Source: Chiridota heheva
Taxonomy: Eukaryota > Echinodermata > Holothuroidea > Apodida > Chiridotidae
Length of the DNA: 64,000 nucleotides
Reading direction: 5' to 3'
NCBI GenBank assembly: GCA_020152595.1
Contig: JAIGNY010000345.1
Span: 108,501-172,500, forward strand
In this document: positions 47,501 through 56,155 of the stretch, piece by piece
Layout of the letters: each line of letters opens with the position of its first letter
Position numbering within the stretch: position 1 is the stretch's first letter
Notes under the pieces: model-generated
Seen by the model: only the letters and a program-made list of their open reading frames with translations
Databases searched by the model: none
What the model was told of the DNA's origin: nothing
Translations under genes and position numbers: made by a program

Positions 47501-50500
47501 CGCTTATCAGAAAGTGACACTTATCATGTTGAACATGTTACGTTGTGAGAGAAGAGCAACATGTGTGAAAATAGAATGTGAACTTACATTCACATCAAAT
47601 CCATTAGGTCAATTTTATTATCTCTGAATATATCCCTTTTTAACTTTGAGTTGCATAATACTTTACAATTAAATTCCAAAATCTATCATTAGAACTAAGC
47701 AAATGTCAAATAAAAGTTTACTTCCAGTTGTTTTGCTCATAGACCTTTTCATCTGAGCTTAGACAAAGGTAAATACGTTGGGTTATATAAACCAATCCAA
47801 TGCTGGGGGGAAATTTCCCTTTGCTAATCAATCAATTAGTGGCAGGAACATTGTAAACAACAACAATACACACATGTATTACCTTGATTTGTTTGTACGC
47901 ACGTACATACAGTATGTACGCACGTACATACAGTATGTACAGTAAGTCAGTGCGTACACTGCATACATACATAAAATGTGTAAAATGTTACATTTTGTAT
48001 ATACACGTAAAGTAGGCCTACTATCTGAAAACATAAATTTGTGCCAAAGTTCAAACTGCTTTGCTTGTAGGCTTACTATAGTTATGGAAATGTTTTCTTA
48101 ACTTTTTTTAATGGAAATCTTCCCGTCAGTTAATGTAAGGATAGACAAATAACCAGGTGAGATTCAAGTTGAAATTGGGCCTCACTAATGATTATGACAG
48201 CATACATTCAATGCAGGCCTAGAATGTGTACACAAATACGCTGATTTTGTAACACGGTGTGTTCTTTGGCGTTCACATTCCCTCAGCATTCCTAAAACAT
48301 TCAAATCATTTGTCCACAGTTTAAGCACAAAATTAGGACATGAATTGGCAATAATCTTTCAAATGGTGGTGTTTAGCAATGAGAGCCTAGTTGTATGAAA
48401 TTGTGCCATTGACAGCACAACAATAAGAAGGCAGTATTGAGTGCTATCGGCAGCTATCCCTTGTTATTTGTGAATGAGATGACAGATATGAGGAAAACTT
48501 TTGTGAATTTATAAATACAGTTTATAGGAAGTTTTGTTTCACATGGAATTTCATAACCAAATCATACTACAATTCAAGTATCTCAATAGTTATGTGAAAA
48601 ACTCATTTCTGCATGCATATATGTACTGTTGATTAGTGTGTGAAAGTCTATTTTTAATAGGCTTGACCCCATTCCTTAGTGAATTTTGCAGACAATCAAT
48701 ATTCCCCTAGCATTTGATTGGTTCTTTATAGTCACATGAATTTCGGCCATGTGACATTATTTCAACTAGATTTCCAGAAATTGCCCATTCTGATATGAAA
48801 AGGTCTATAAGGAATAGTCACTGACCAAACAGTTAAAGCATAATATACAATATGCAGTTTCTATTTAGGTTGATATTTGAGCATAATAGAAGTCTATTCT
48901 CCACCCCATTTCAAAATATAAGGGGTTACTAATTTCTCAAGATAATATTCTTTATGAAGTTAAGAGAAAAACTGCTTTTCTCCCTCCCTTAACCCTTACT
49001 GTACCACATGGCGATATTGTTTGTTTGTTTGATGAGGGTTTAACAGCACCACGACAACGAGGGTCAAATATCGCCGTTTTGGGTGCCCGGTCCTTGGCCC
49101 AGCCTCCCAGGCGCATTTAAAAAAATGTGCTGGTGGAGTAAGGGTTAATCAACCCACGACAAGTGTGTCAAGTCAAAAATATATGCAGCAGGGTCCCGGT
49201 GGGCGCCCCCCAGGTTACTGAAGCGAAACGAGCCCAACTTTACTGCTTGGAAGACAGAGGACCCTTCAATAATCAGCCTGTACTTAACCCTTACTGTACC
49301 ACGTGGCGATATCATCGCCGTTTTGGGTGCCCCCTCTTTGGCCCCGCCTCCCAGGTGCATTTACAAAAAGTGCTGGTGGAGTAAGGGTTAACCTCAGATA
49401 CTGTACCCAAGCATGAGTAGTTGTTTTGGCTCAGGTAAACCCATATCTCATCTTTCTTCAGATTTTTACAAAAATGAAGTAAGTCAAATGTGAAAATGAG
49501 TTTCATCAAAGTAACCGTTTCCTTACTTTCTCCAAGAGAATGCTGTAGAGTCAGGTGAGATGCATTTGATGTTGATTCCGTTTGATCTGAACTTGAAGAA
49601 AAATCAAACAAGGATATTTTTCAATTACAAACCAAAAGAGATCATTAATTACCATGTATCAAAACACATTAATATATAAAATGAAAATTAATGAAGACAT
49701 AGTTCATAATCAAGTTGTGAAAAACATTGCAAAATAAAATGTCTGAATAAGTTCAAAACTTTAATATTGAAATACTTGAATATTCAAAAGGCGTCCACAT
49801 TCAACATACAGAAGTGGTGGGTGATTGGGCGGGACTTCCAAGCAAATTTTGAATTGCATAATCCTTCTGAACCTTTCATAACTGATTAAACACAATATCT
49901 TTAAGATATGCTTAAATCCACTTACAAAGATAATTCTTATATTCTATTCTAATTGTATTCAATTACAAATTATAATTATATTCAATTACAACTGCAGAGT
50001 TCTAACTTCTGCAATGAATAACTTTTAAAGAGTTAAGCAGCTTCATCAATTTTATCTTAAAAGATCTATGGATATGGTACAGGCAATTTGAATAGCGTGT
50101 GTTTAAAATCTATTCAAAATTATGAAATAGAATAGAAATAGAAACTTGCCTTAATTATCTGTCGCAAACTGGCCATTAAACAACTTTTTGACTACTTCTC
50201 TTTTTTCTAGTGCTAAACTGTAATTCTGTAGTTTTTAAATCTCATGCCACAATTCTTTCATGAAGTAGAATTTCTACTTTCATGATTCCTCTGAGAGCAT
50301 GGGACTCTGACAAAGATTTATTGGATTTATTCCAACCTTTGAATCTGCCAAAACTTGAAAAGTAATTACACAATTTTAATATCTATGGACCATTCTACTC
50401 AGAATGTCTATCAATTGAAATGGTTTTCAATTATGCATTATACACCATAGTTTGTCTTATGAACTGCCCTTTTCAACCTCCTCAACAAAAGAGACTTCAG

Positions 50501-53500
50501 AAAAATCTGTGCACATACCCGTCGCTAACAGTAAGTTGAATGGGAACATGATCTTTGGAGGACAAATATCTTTGATTGTGGAATTCTGTTTGTGGGCTGT
50601 CAATGCCTTCGACATGCTCTTGCTCTGTAACCATACTAAGCCACCTAAAAACAAAAGCAAAAAAAGGCTCATAATAATCTCCATTGATACAAGTAAGTAA
50701 AGACTTTTGAGGAATGTGAAGCGTTGATGTCAGTAATATTCTGATTTCTACACAAACTGTAGAACACTTTCTCAACTTGAATATCTTTTGATATGAAGAT
50801 TTATGAATGCCTCTCCACTTTATTTATATTATTCTCCTGCCTCCACCCCACACACAAGTTACATACTTGATCAGTTAACTTAACCTTACATCCATTCAAA
50901 AAAAAAAAAGCTTTACACAAACAAAGTATTTTGTCCATATCTTTTAGCAAACCAAATGGTATTCTAAAGATCATGCACATACCTGAAGTTACACACAGGC
51001 AATGCCTTATTAATTAATTTGAGGCATTATACAAATGAAACTAAAATGAGAACTTTGCTAATAGATATATTAAGATCAGGAGGTATTATTTTCTAGCCAT
51101 ATTGAGTTTTAAATGCAAAATACCATACATGGGATGACAGATCACAATGTAAAGACTACTCCTGCATACATGGGAGGACAGATCACAATGTAAAGACTAC
51201 ATCACCATATATGGGATGACAGATCACAATGTAAAGACTACATCACCATATATGGGATGACAGATCACAATGTAAAGACTACTCCACCATACATGGGATG
51301 ACAGATCACAATGTAAGACTACTCCTTCATACATGGGATGACAGATCACAATGTAAAGACTACTCCAACATACATGGGATGACAGATCACAATGTAAAGA
51401 CTACTCCTCCATACATGGGTGACAGATCACAATGTAAAGACTACTCCTCCATACATGGGAGGACAGATCACAATGTAAAGACTACTCCATCATACATGGG
51501 GTGACAGATCACAATGTAAAGACTACACCACCATACATGGGATGACAGATCACAATGTAAAGACTACTCCACCACACATAGGTGACAGATCACAATGTAA
51601 AGACTACTCCACCATACATGGGAGGACAGATCACAATGTAAAGACTACTCCACCACACATAGGTGACAGATCACAATGTAAAGACTACTCCTCCATACAT
51701 GGGAGGACAGATCACAATGTAAAGACTACTCCACCATACATGGGGTGACAGATCACAATGTAAAGACTACATCACCATACATGGGAGGACAGATCACAAT
51801 GTAAAGACTACTCCACCATACATGGGGTGACAGATCACAATGTAAAGACTACTTCACCATACATGGGAGGACAGATCACAATCAATGTAAAGACTACTCC
51901 TCCATACTTGGGATGTCAGATCACAATGTAAAGCTACTCCACTATACATAGGGTGACAGATCACAATGTAAAGACCACTTCACCATACATGGGAGGACAG
52001 ATCACAATGTAAAGACTACTTCACCATACATGGGAGGACAGATCACAATCAATGTAAAGACTACTCCTCCATACATGGGAGGACAGATCACAATGTAAAG
52101 ACTACTCCATCATACATGGGGTGACAGATCACAATGTAAAGACTACACCACCATACATGGGATGACAGATCACAATGTAAAGACTACTCCACCACACATA
52201 GGTGACAGATCACAATGTAAAGACTACTCCACCATACATGGGAGGACAGATCACAATGTAAAGACTACTCCACCACACATAGGTGACAGATCACAATGTA
52301 AAGACTACTCCTCCATACATGGGAGGACAGATCACAATGTAAAGACTACTCCACCATACATGGGGTGACAGATCACAATGTAAAGACTACATCACCATAC
52401 ATGGGAGGACAGATCACAATGTAAAGACTACTCCACCATACATGGGGTGACAGATCACAATGTAAAGACTACTTCACCATACATGGGAGGACAGATCACA
52501 ATCAATGTAAAGACTACTCCTCCATACTTGGGATGTCAGATCACAATGTAAAGCTACTCCACTATACATAGGGTGACAGATCACAATGTAAAGACTACTT
52601 CACCATACATGGGAGGACAGATCACAATGTAAAGACTACTTCACCATACATGGGAGGACAGATCACAATCAATGTAAAGACTACTCCTCCATACATGGGA
52701 GGACAGATCACAATGTAAAGACTTCTCATACATGGGGTGACAGATCACAAAGTAAAGACTACTTCACCATACATGGGAGGACAGATCACAATGTAAAGAC
52801 TACTCCACCATACATGGGGTGACAGATCACAATGTAAAGACTACTTCACCATACATGGGAGGACAGATCACAATCAATGTAAAGACTACTCCTCCATACA
52901 TGGGACGACAGATCACAATGTAAAGCTACTCCACTATACATAGGGTGACAGATCACAATGTAAAGACTACTTCACCATACATGGGAGGACAGATCACAAT
53001 GTAAAGACTTCTCATACATGGGGTGACAGATCACAAAGTAAAGACTACATCACCATACATGGGAGGACAGATCACAATGTAAAGACTTCTCATACATGGG
53101 GTGACAGATCACAAAGTAAAGACTACTTCACCATACATGGGAGGACAGATCACAATCAATGTAAAGACTACTCGTCCATACTTGGGATGTCAGATCACAA
53201 TGTAAAGCTACTCCACTATACATAGGGTGACAGATCACAATGTAAAGACTACTTCACCATACATGGGAGGACAGATCACAATGTAAAGACTACTTCACCA
53301 TACATGGGAGGACAGATCACAATCAATGTAAAGACTACTCCTCCATACATGGGAGGACAGATCACAATGTAAAGACTACTCCATCATACATGGGGTGACA
53401 GATCACAATGTAAAGACTACACCACCATACATGGGATGACAGATCACAATGTAAAGACTACTCCACCACACATAGGTGACAGATCACAATGTAAAGACTA

Positions 53501-55109
53501 CTCCACCATACATGGGAGGACAGATCACAATGTAAAGACTACTCCACCACACATAGGTGACAAATCACAATGTAAAGACTACTCCTCCATACATGGGAGG
53601 ACAGATCACAATGTAAAGACTACTCCACCAAACATGGGGTGACAGATCACAATGTAAAGACTACATCACCATACATGGGAGGACAGATCACAATGTAAAG
53701 ACTACTCCACCATACATGGGGTGACAGATCACAATGTAAAGACTACTTCACCATACATGGGAGGACAGATCACAATCAATGTAAAGACTACTCCTCCATA
53801 CTTGGGATGTCAGATCACAATGTAAAGCTACTCCACTATACATAGGGTGACAGATCACAATGTAAAGACTACTTCACCATACATGGGAGGACAGATCACA
53901 ATGTAAAGACTACTTCACCATACATGGGAGGACAGATCACAATCAATGTAAAGACTACTCCTCCATACATGGGAGGACAGATCACAATGTAAAGACTTCT
54001 CATACATGGGGTGACAGATCACAAAGTAAAGACTACTTCACCATACATGGGAGGACAGATCACAATGTAAAGACTACTCCACCATACATGGGGTGACAGA
54101 TCACAATGTAAAGACTACTCCTGCATACATGGGATGACAGATCACAATGTAAAGACTACATCACCATATATGGGATGACAGATCACAATGTAAAGACTAC
54201 TTCACCATACATGGGAGGACAGATCACAATCAATGTAAAGACTACTCCTCCATACATGGGAGGACAGATCACAATGTAAAGCTACTCCACTATACATGAG
54301 ATGACAGATCACAATGTAAAGACTACTTCTCCATACATGGGAGGACAGATCACAATGTAAGACTACTCCTCCATACATGGGACGACAGATCACAATGTAA
54401 GACTACTCCTCCATACATGGGAGGACAGATCACAATGTAAAGACTACTCCTCCATACATGGGGTGACAGATCACAATGTAAAGACTACACCACTATACAT
54501 GAGATGACAGATCACAATGTAAAGACTACACCACCATACATGGGATGACAGATCATTTGCTGTTGCAGCTCCGCATCTTTGGAATCGATTGCCACACCAT
54601 ATGAGGTTGTCTTGTTCTGTTGACTCATTCAAAAGAATCTAAAAACCCATCTATGCAAATATGTAGTTAATTTAAAATCACAGTTCATTTATTTTATTGT
54701 TCATGTATACTTATTTGTAATTTTAATGTTATATGTATGGCGCCTTGAGCATCCATTAGGATGGATATGTGTGCATTATAAGTCTTATTTATTATTATTA
54801 TTATCATTATTATTACTCTGTACATAATATTAAAGCTTTTTCTGATGTATATAAAATCTCTACCTGTCATATACCTTTGAAGAGTACATACCATTCATGC
54901 AGGAAGTTTCTCTTCATCTCCTGTACCAAGTGGGCCAAACACATAATTGCCTTTGAGGTAGGTGCCAAACTTTGATGCAGGATAAATGAAGCCATTTCTG
55001 TCACACAGACTCTGCAGTTGGTACAACTGTGCAGAGTTCAGTTTGGGCATGATTCTCAAATATGCTTATCACTAGTTCTATTTTGCCTTCATTGTAGTTC
55101 AAGTTGAAT
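35451..55109 (-). CDS. POLG2: DNA polymerase gamma accessory subunit (POLG2), ten exons on the minus strand; frame broken once in first coding exon, terminal exon not found
   Basis: Ten exons run from 55109 down to 35451: 54892-55109 (ATG at 55050), 50519-50644, 49516-49591, 47208-47311, 45768-45873, 43857-44051, 42345-42470, 41342-41419, 36930-37027 and 35451-35547. Every junction keeps phase. The product follows POLG2 from FGPLG...EWW through LPFGLAQVG, ERLKWWRKYAG, YPFPWG, MERGMLAYL and PYKLAILP to the anticodon-binding-like end (LDEMGVPYTILV, IRDRDTEME). POLG2 is the class-II-aaRS-derived, non-catalytic subunit that dimerises, binds DNA and gives POLG processivity in mitochondria. A C-terminal exon of about 20 residues is expected below 35451 but I could not identify it. 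One extra base at 54920/54921 shifts the frame, by indel, error or allele. A glycyl-tRNA synthetase was considered, but FGPLG, YPFPWG and the missing catalytic motifs fit POLG2 better. Confidence 0.88.
35937..36165 (+). mobile_element. tRNA-derived SINE
   Basis: The tRNA-like start GGTTAGCTCAATTGGTAGAG contains box A; box B is decayed (GAGTTTAATTAAG). It ends in TACTGCGCTTTGAGCATGCA and AAAGCACTATAAA, a LINE-shared tail. It lies in the POLG2 intron between exons 9 and 10. Confidence 0.78.
36186..36665 (+). mobile_element. tRNA-headed SINE with a duplicated ~209-bp body
   Basis: The head at 36186-36255 has GGTGTAGCGTTTATC and box B GGGTTCAATCC. The body begins CGCCAGTGCACCACAACTGG at 36259 and again at 36468. 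Each copy carries TTGACTTGGTTGTCGATGTT, GTCGTACCTGTGTT and ACTATCATAACCGAAT...CGCAGGCGACGACC. An inverted partial copy lies at 24990-25110. Confidence 0.75.
36829..36893 (-). mobile_element. SINE tail fragment, minus strand
   Basis: GGGTTTCCTTGGCATAAGCG, followed by AATGAGAACACA, matches the distal part of the SINE at 6470-6745. It sits about 35 bp from the donor side of POLG2 exon 9. Confidence 0.6.
36930..37027 (-). CDS. POLG2: POLG2 coding exon 9
   Basis: The acceptor TTTTCATGCAG precedes 37027 and the non-consensus donor AG/GTTGGT starts at 36929. The codons are ISSYLANNFRTQQGWNVLHC, SSHSGNLEKEIK, plus AG, which joins A of the next exon to give Arg. It fits the middle strand and helix of the anticodon-binding fold. 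Confidence 0.85.
37038..37705. repeat. Degenerate short-period array, TCATGATGGAATATCAGGTAA-type
   Basis: Units of about 18-36 bp built from ATGATGGAATATCA and GTAATCATAATG repeat over 650 bp. The array starts right after POLG2 exon 9 (37027) and runs into the 47-bp satellite. Confidence 0.88.
37712..41300 (+). repeat. 47-bp satellite array, about 76 copies, in a POLG2 intron
   Basis: The unit is CCCTAACAATGCTTAATCCG, ACCCTGTTTGTATGGTGTCC, ACCTCGG (47 bp). It is repeated head to tail over 3.6 kb with variation mostly at two sites (CCGACC/CCTACC/CCGGCC and CTCGG/CTCAG/CTCTG). Between about 39250 and 40700, a block marked by GCTCAATCCGACC and TCCATCTCGG recurs about every 420 bp, i.e. a nine-unit higher-order repeat. 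It fills most of the intron between POLG2 exons 8 and 9. Confidence 0.96.
41342..41419 (-). CDS. POLG2: POLG2 coding exon 8, HRRISPYKLAILP
   Basis: The acceptor TTTCATTTGAAG precedes 41419 and the donor GTGAGC starts at 41341. The 26 codons in phase 0 are MMKFHRRISPYKLAILPEKL DREVTE. This aligns with LKLHPCLAPIKVALDVGRG at the start of the anticodon-binding-like domain. The 47-bp satellite array begins only about 41 bp past the donor. Confidence 0.88.
42345..42470 (-). CDS. POLG2: POLG2 coding exon 7, MERGMLAYL
   Basis: The acceptor CTTGTCTTTCCCAG precedes 42470 and the donor GTAAGT starts at 42344. The 42 codons in phase 0 read VKTSNKIHMIKISGSMERGM, LAYLCDGFNPRRKTGKASGQ, TG. This aligns with [20 protein letters not shown] and AYLYDSF of vertebrate POLG2. 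Confidence 0.9.
42590..42720. mobile_element. Half copy of the long-TIR MITE (copy C)
   Basis: GAAGTTATTATTGCACTTCA, GCAGAGTAAAATGTG and AGATCCAAGACAATTGTTAT, followed by GTATTTCTAT, match the left arm of 43287-43838. Confidence 0.8.
42770..43080 (+). repeat. Dispersed-repeat-like segment
   Basis: It contains GGAGGGGATGTTAAGCTGTC, GGTCCCGACGGC and an AAAATGCGCCATATAAATTC end, which look like a SINE or LINE 3' end by style. No second copy in this window confirms it. Confidence 0.4.
43287..43838. mobile_element. Long-TIR MITE (copy B), about 550 bp
   Basis: The left arm (AAAGGAATATTCCC, ATATGATAGCAGACTAC, AAGAAACAAATTGGTG, GAGTTATTGCACTTCAAAGA, ATCCAAGACAATTGTTATGT) reappears inverted in the right arm (43620-43838). 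The arms are about 200 bp each. No ORF is present. Its end is about 19 bp from the donor of POLG2 exon 6. The related copies are A (3816-5955) and C (42590-42720). Confidence 0.85.
43857..44051 (-). CDS. POLG2: POLG2 coding exon 6, YPFPWG
   Basis: The acceptor CTACCCACAG precedes 44051 and the donor GTGAAG starts at 43856. The 65 codons in phase 0 include YAGQPSDFTSTEVKTEGSRN, TIEIQYPFPWGDDVIERITN and the end KASLKIRFRE. YxFPWG(K/D)xxIE is conserved in POLG2. A long-TIR MITE ends about 20 bp beyond the donor. Confidence 0.9.
44060..45760. other. POLG2 intron between exons 5 and 6
   Basis: AT-rich. Loosely repeated phrases (AAATCTTGATGTAATTATGT / AACAAATCTTGATGTAATAA; CAATATGCAAATTTCTGTGC / CAATATGCAAATTGATGTGC) suggest an old ~300-bp duplication series. 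No other gene. Confidence 0.5.
45768..45873 (-). CDS. POLG2: POLG2 coding exon 5, WQRERLKWWRK
   Basis: The acceptor CTTTCTTGGCAG precedes 45873 and the donor GTGAGG starts at 45767. The first G completes the Gln codon of the previous exon. The 35 codons are VPEFTQFCMLFFCSQKDGIR and WQDTWQRERLKWWRK. The W...W.R.RL.WWRK pattern matches vertebrate POLG2 (WLDFWLRHRLQWWRKFA). Confidence 0.9.
45880..47200. other. POLG2 intron between exons 4 and 5
   Basis: No exon recognised. Segments near 46670-46740 and 46760-46830 share CAGGGGTAATC and GCTATTGTTACACCATTCAC / GCTACTGTTACACTGTACAC, suggesting an old ~110-bp duplication. Confidence 0.5.
47208..47311 (-). CDS. POLG2: POLG2 coding exon 4, LPFGLAQVGQC
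   Basis: The acceptor CTTTTTCAG precedes 47311 and the donor GTAAGT starts at 47207. It reads YYLKMPKGPLPFGLAQVGQC, HRSINQNVKKKFIF, plus two bases of a Gln codon. LP(F/Y)GLAQ(V/I)G is a hallmark of the POLG2 aminoacyl-synthetase-like core. Confidence 0.9.
47320..48985. other. POLG2 intron between exons 3 and 4
   Basis: Mostly featureless and AT-rich. It includes the palindromic duplication GCACGTACATACAGTATGTA ×2 at 47899-47941 (GTACATACAGTATGTAC is nearly self-complementary). No exon recognised. Confidence 0.5.
48989..49148. mobile_element. TTAA-flanked mini-element (copy 1) carrying a LINE tail insertion
   Basis: It begins TTAACCCTTACTGTACCAC and ends GTGCTGGTGGAGTAAGGGTTAA, inverted ends at TTAA. 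The middle, 49019-49068, is an insertion (next entry); without it the copy matches 49284-49391. TTAA targets plus short CCCTT termini recall piggyBac-type non-autonomous elements; this is inferred from ends only. Confidence 0.78.
49019..49068 (-). mobile_element. Fifty-base I-clade-like LINE 3' tail
   Basis: The reverse complement is TTTGACCCTCGTTGTCGTGG, TGCTGTTAAACCCTCATC, AAACAAACAAACA. This is the last ~50 bases of the LINE at 28936-31655. It is inserted in the mini-element between GGCGATAT and TATCGCCG. Confidence 0.85.
49284..49391. mobile_element. TTAA-flanked 108-bp mini-element (copy 2), intact
   Basis: TTAACCCTTACTGTACCACG ... GTGCTGGTGGAGTAAGGGTT+AA, with a central GGCGATATCATCGCC palindrome and GGTGCCCCCTCTTTGGCCCC. 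It lies 136 bp from copy 1 in the same orientation. Both are just 3' of POLG2 exon 3 on the minus strand. Confidence 0.82.
49516..49591 (-). CDS. POLG2: POLG2 coding exon 3 (borders chosen by phase)
   Basis: The exon encodes SDQTESTSNASHLTLQHSLG ESKET. It is the only solution without a stop that keeps phase 2 in and phase 0 out: acceptor TTCTTCAAG and donor ACG/GTTACT. A more canonical donor, GTAAGG at 49526, would leave phase 1 and not fit the next exon. The joined LTLQHSLGESKETYYLKM aligns with LLHGALEHYVNCLDLV in vertebrate POLG2. An additional small exon between 47312 and 49515 is the alternative. Confidence 0.65.
50519..50644 (-). CDS. POLG2: POLG2 coding exon 2, WWLSMVTEQEHVEGID
   Basis: The acceptor GTTTTTAG precedes 50644 and the donor GTATGT starts at 50518. 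It joins TG from the previous exon to give Trp-Trp. It reads WLSMVTEQEHVEGIDSPQTE, FHNQRYLSSKDHVPIQLTVS D, and ends in phase 2. The EWW followed by V/F...V..ID aligns with EWWTSVVVFREQVFPVDA in vertebrate POLG2. Confidence 0.85.
51122..54554 (+). repeat. 41-bp satellite array, about 83 copies, in a POLG2 intron
   Basis: The unit is GATGACAGATCACAATGTAA, AGACTACTCCACCATACATG, G (41 bp). Variants include ATCAATG insertions and ACACATAGGTGACAG. Blocks of about 620-640 bp recur: identical stretches start at 51542, 52162 and 53436, and further partial repeats lie between. This gives a ~15-unit higher-order repeat. It fills most of the intron between the first and second coding exons. Confidence 0.96.
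54555..54815 (+). mobile_element. LINE 3' fragment bordering the satellite
   Basis: It encodes FAVAAPHLWNRLPHHMRLSC and SVDSFKR, the usual C-terminal end of a CR1/L2-type RT. Then come GGCGCCTTGAGCATCC and a (TTA)n tail. It directly abuts the last 41-bp satellite unit, whose GACAGATCA runs into the LINE sequence. Confidence 0.75.
54892..55109 (-). CDS. POLG2: POLG2 first coding exon, with a one-base frameshift
   Basis: A good acceptor (TTTCTTTCAACAG) precedes 55109, and the first in-frame ATG is at 55050-55048. An in-frame TAA lies a few codons upstream, so the 5' part of this exon is untranslated and a non-coding exon must exist further up. The reading is MPKLNSAQLYQLQSLCDRNG, then FIYPASKFGTYLKGNYVFGP and LGT. 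It then continues one base out of frame as EMKRNFLHEW to the donor GTATGT (54891). Removing one C of the CC at 54920-54921 would align FGPLGT with EMKRN, as in FGPLGVELRKN of vertebrate POLG2. As written, the frame stops at TGA soon after. No clear mitochondrial targeting helix is visible. Confidence 0.8.
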
Positions 55110-55514
55110 CTGTTGAAAGAAAATGTTAAAGATCAAAATATATATATTTTTTTAACCAATTAAATATGTGTAGGGCAATTGTATATAAAAGCAGTTGTAT
55201 AATTTTCCAGTTTTTATGTAAAGCATCAAAAGGGCTCACAGATTCTCATAAAATTGTGTAAGGTAAGCATTGTCATAACTGTATCAATCATGGTTTATTT
55301 CCACATCAGTCTGTCTGTCTTGATATGATTGATTGAGATATAATAAATGTAAATTGTCAAAACATGGACATTTTTTTTTCAACAGCTAACTTTGAAATTC
55401 TATGTATGCTTTATGCAAAATACTGTGAGGGAAATTTTTAAAAGAGCAGAAAATTACAATTTGAGAGTTTGTGTGAGTAATTGATTAATCACAGTAGTTA
55501 TATAGGGCCTAGTC

Positions 55515-56155
55515 TTATTTGCTAAACAGTTAGCTGCAAGGGCAAATAGGATGCTTGGTTTGATTAGAAGAAATGTTTGTTTTCTTGGTAGAGAGGTTGT
55601 CCTTAATTTGTATAAGCAGTTAGTCAGGCCTCACCATGAGTACGCTATTCAGGCTTGGAGTCCCTTTTATGAGAAGGATAAGTTCATTTTGGAGCAGGTT
55701 CAGCAAAGACCCATTAGACTTATTCCCGAAGTAAAGAATCTCTTTTATGAATCTAGGTTGTAAATTCTTGGTTTAACCACGCTTGAGTTGAAGTACATGG
55801 CTGGTGGTGACGTTTTGACTTCCTGTAATTTCTTGCATGTTTCAGCTAACACTCATGTGACACGTGGTAACAGTTTGAAGTTGACCAAAGAGTTCTCACA
55901 GATAGATATGTATTAAGCGTTTTAGCTTATTCGCATAGAGTTGTTAATGAGTGGAATGGCTTGCCTGAGTGGGTAGTTAGCTCCATTTCTGTTCACAATT
56001 TCAAGGTCAACATTGATAAGTTCTTTACCATCTCTGGGCGTCTTTGATTTTTTTTTTTTTTTTTTTTGAGGTGGTGGTTGTGTTAGATTGGGCTTTTTAT
56101 GGGGTGATCCACCTTTCTTAGCCAATTATCTTGTTATGTTATGTTATGCTATGTT
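55515..56155 (+). mobile_element. CR1-like LINE, RT C-terminal fragment
   Basis: It encodes AARANRMLGLIRRNVCFLGR, LYKQLVRPHHEYAIQAWSPF and LGLTTLELKYM, broken by stops. It ends in T-rich sequence and a short (GTTAT)n tail near 56130-56150. It is upstream of the POLG2 acceptor on the opposite strand. Confidence 0.8.

Noticed and set aside
48989..49391. Regulatory inverted repeat conserved near a POLG2 exon
   Set aside because: A related copy at 4955-5044 in a different gene and the TTAA ends point to a mobile mini-element instead.
51298..53642. Repeated 68-residue frames (MTDHNVKTTPPHIG...)
   Set aside because: They arise from the 41-bp satellite. Three units make 123 bp, so the frame repeats. 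The array is intronic to POLG2.
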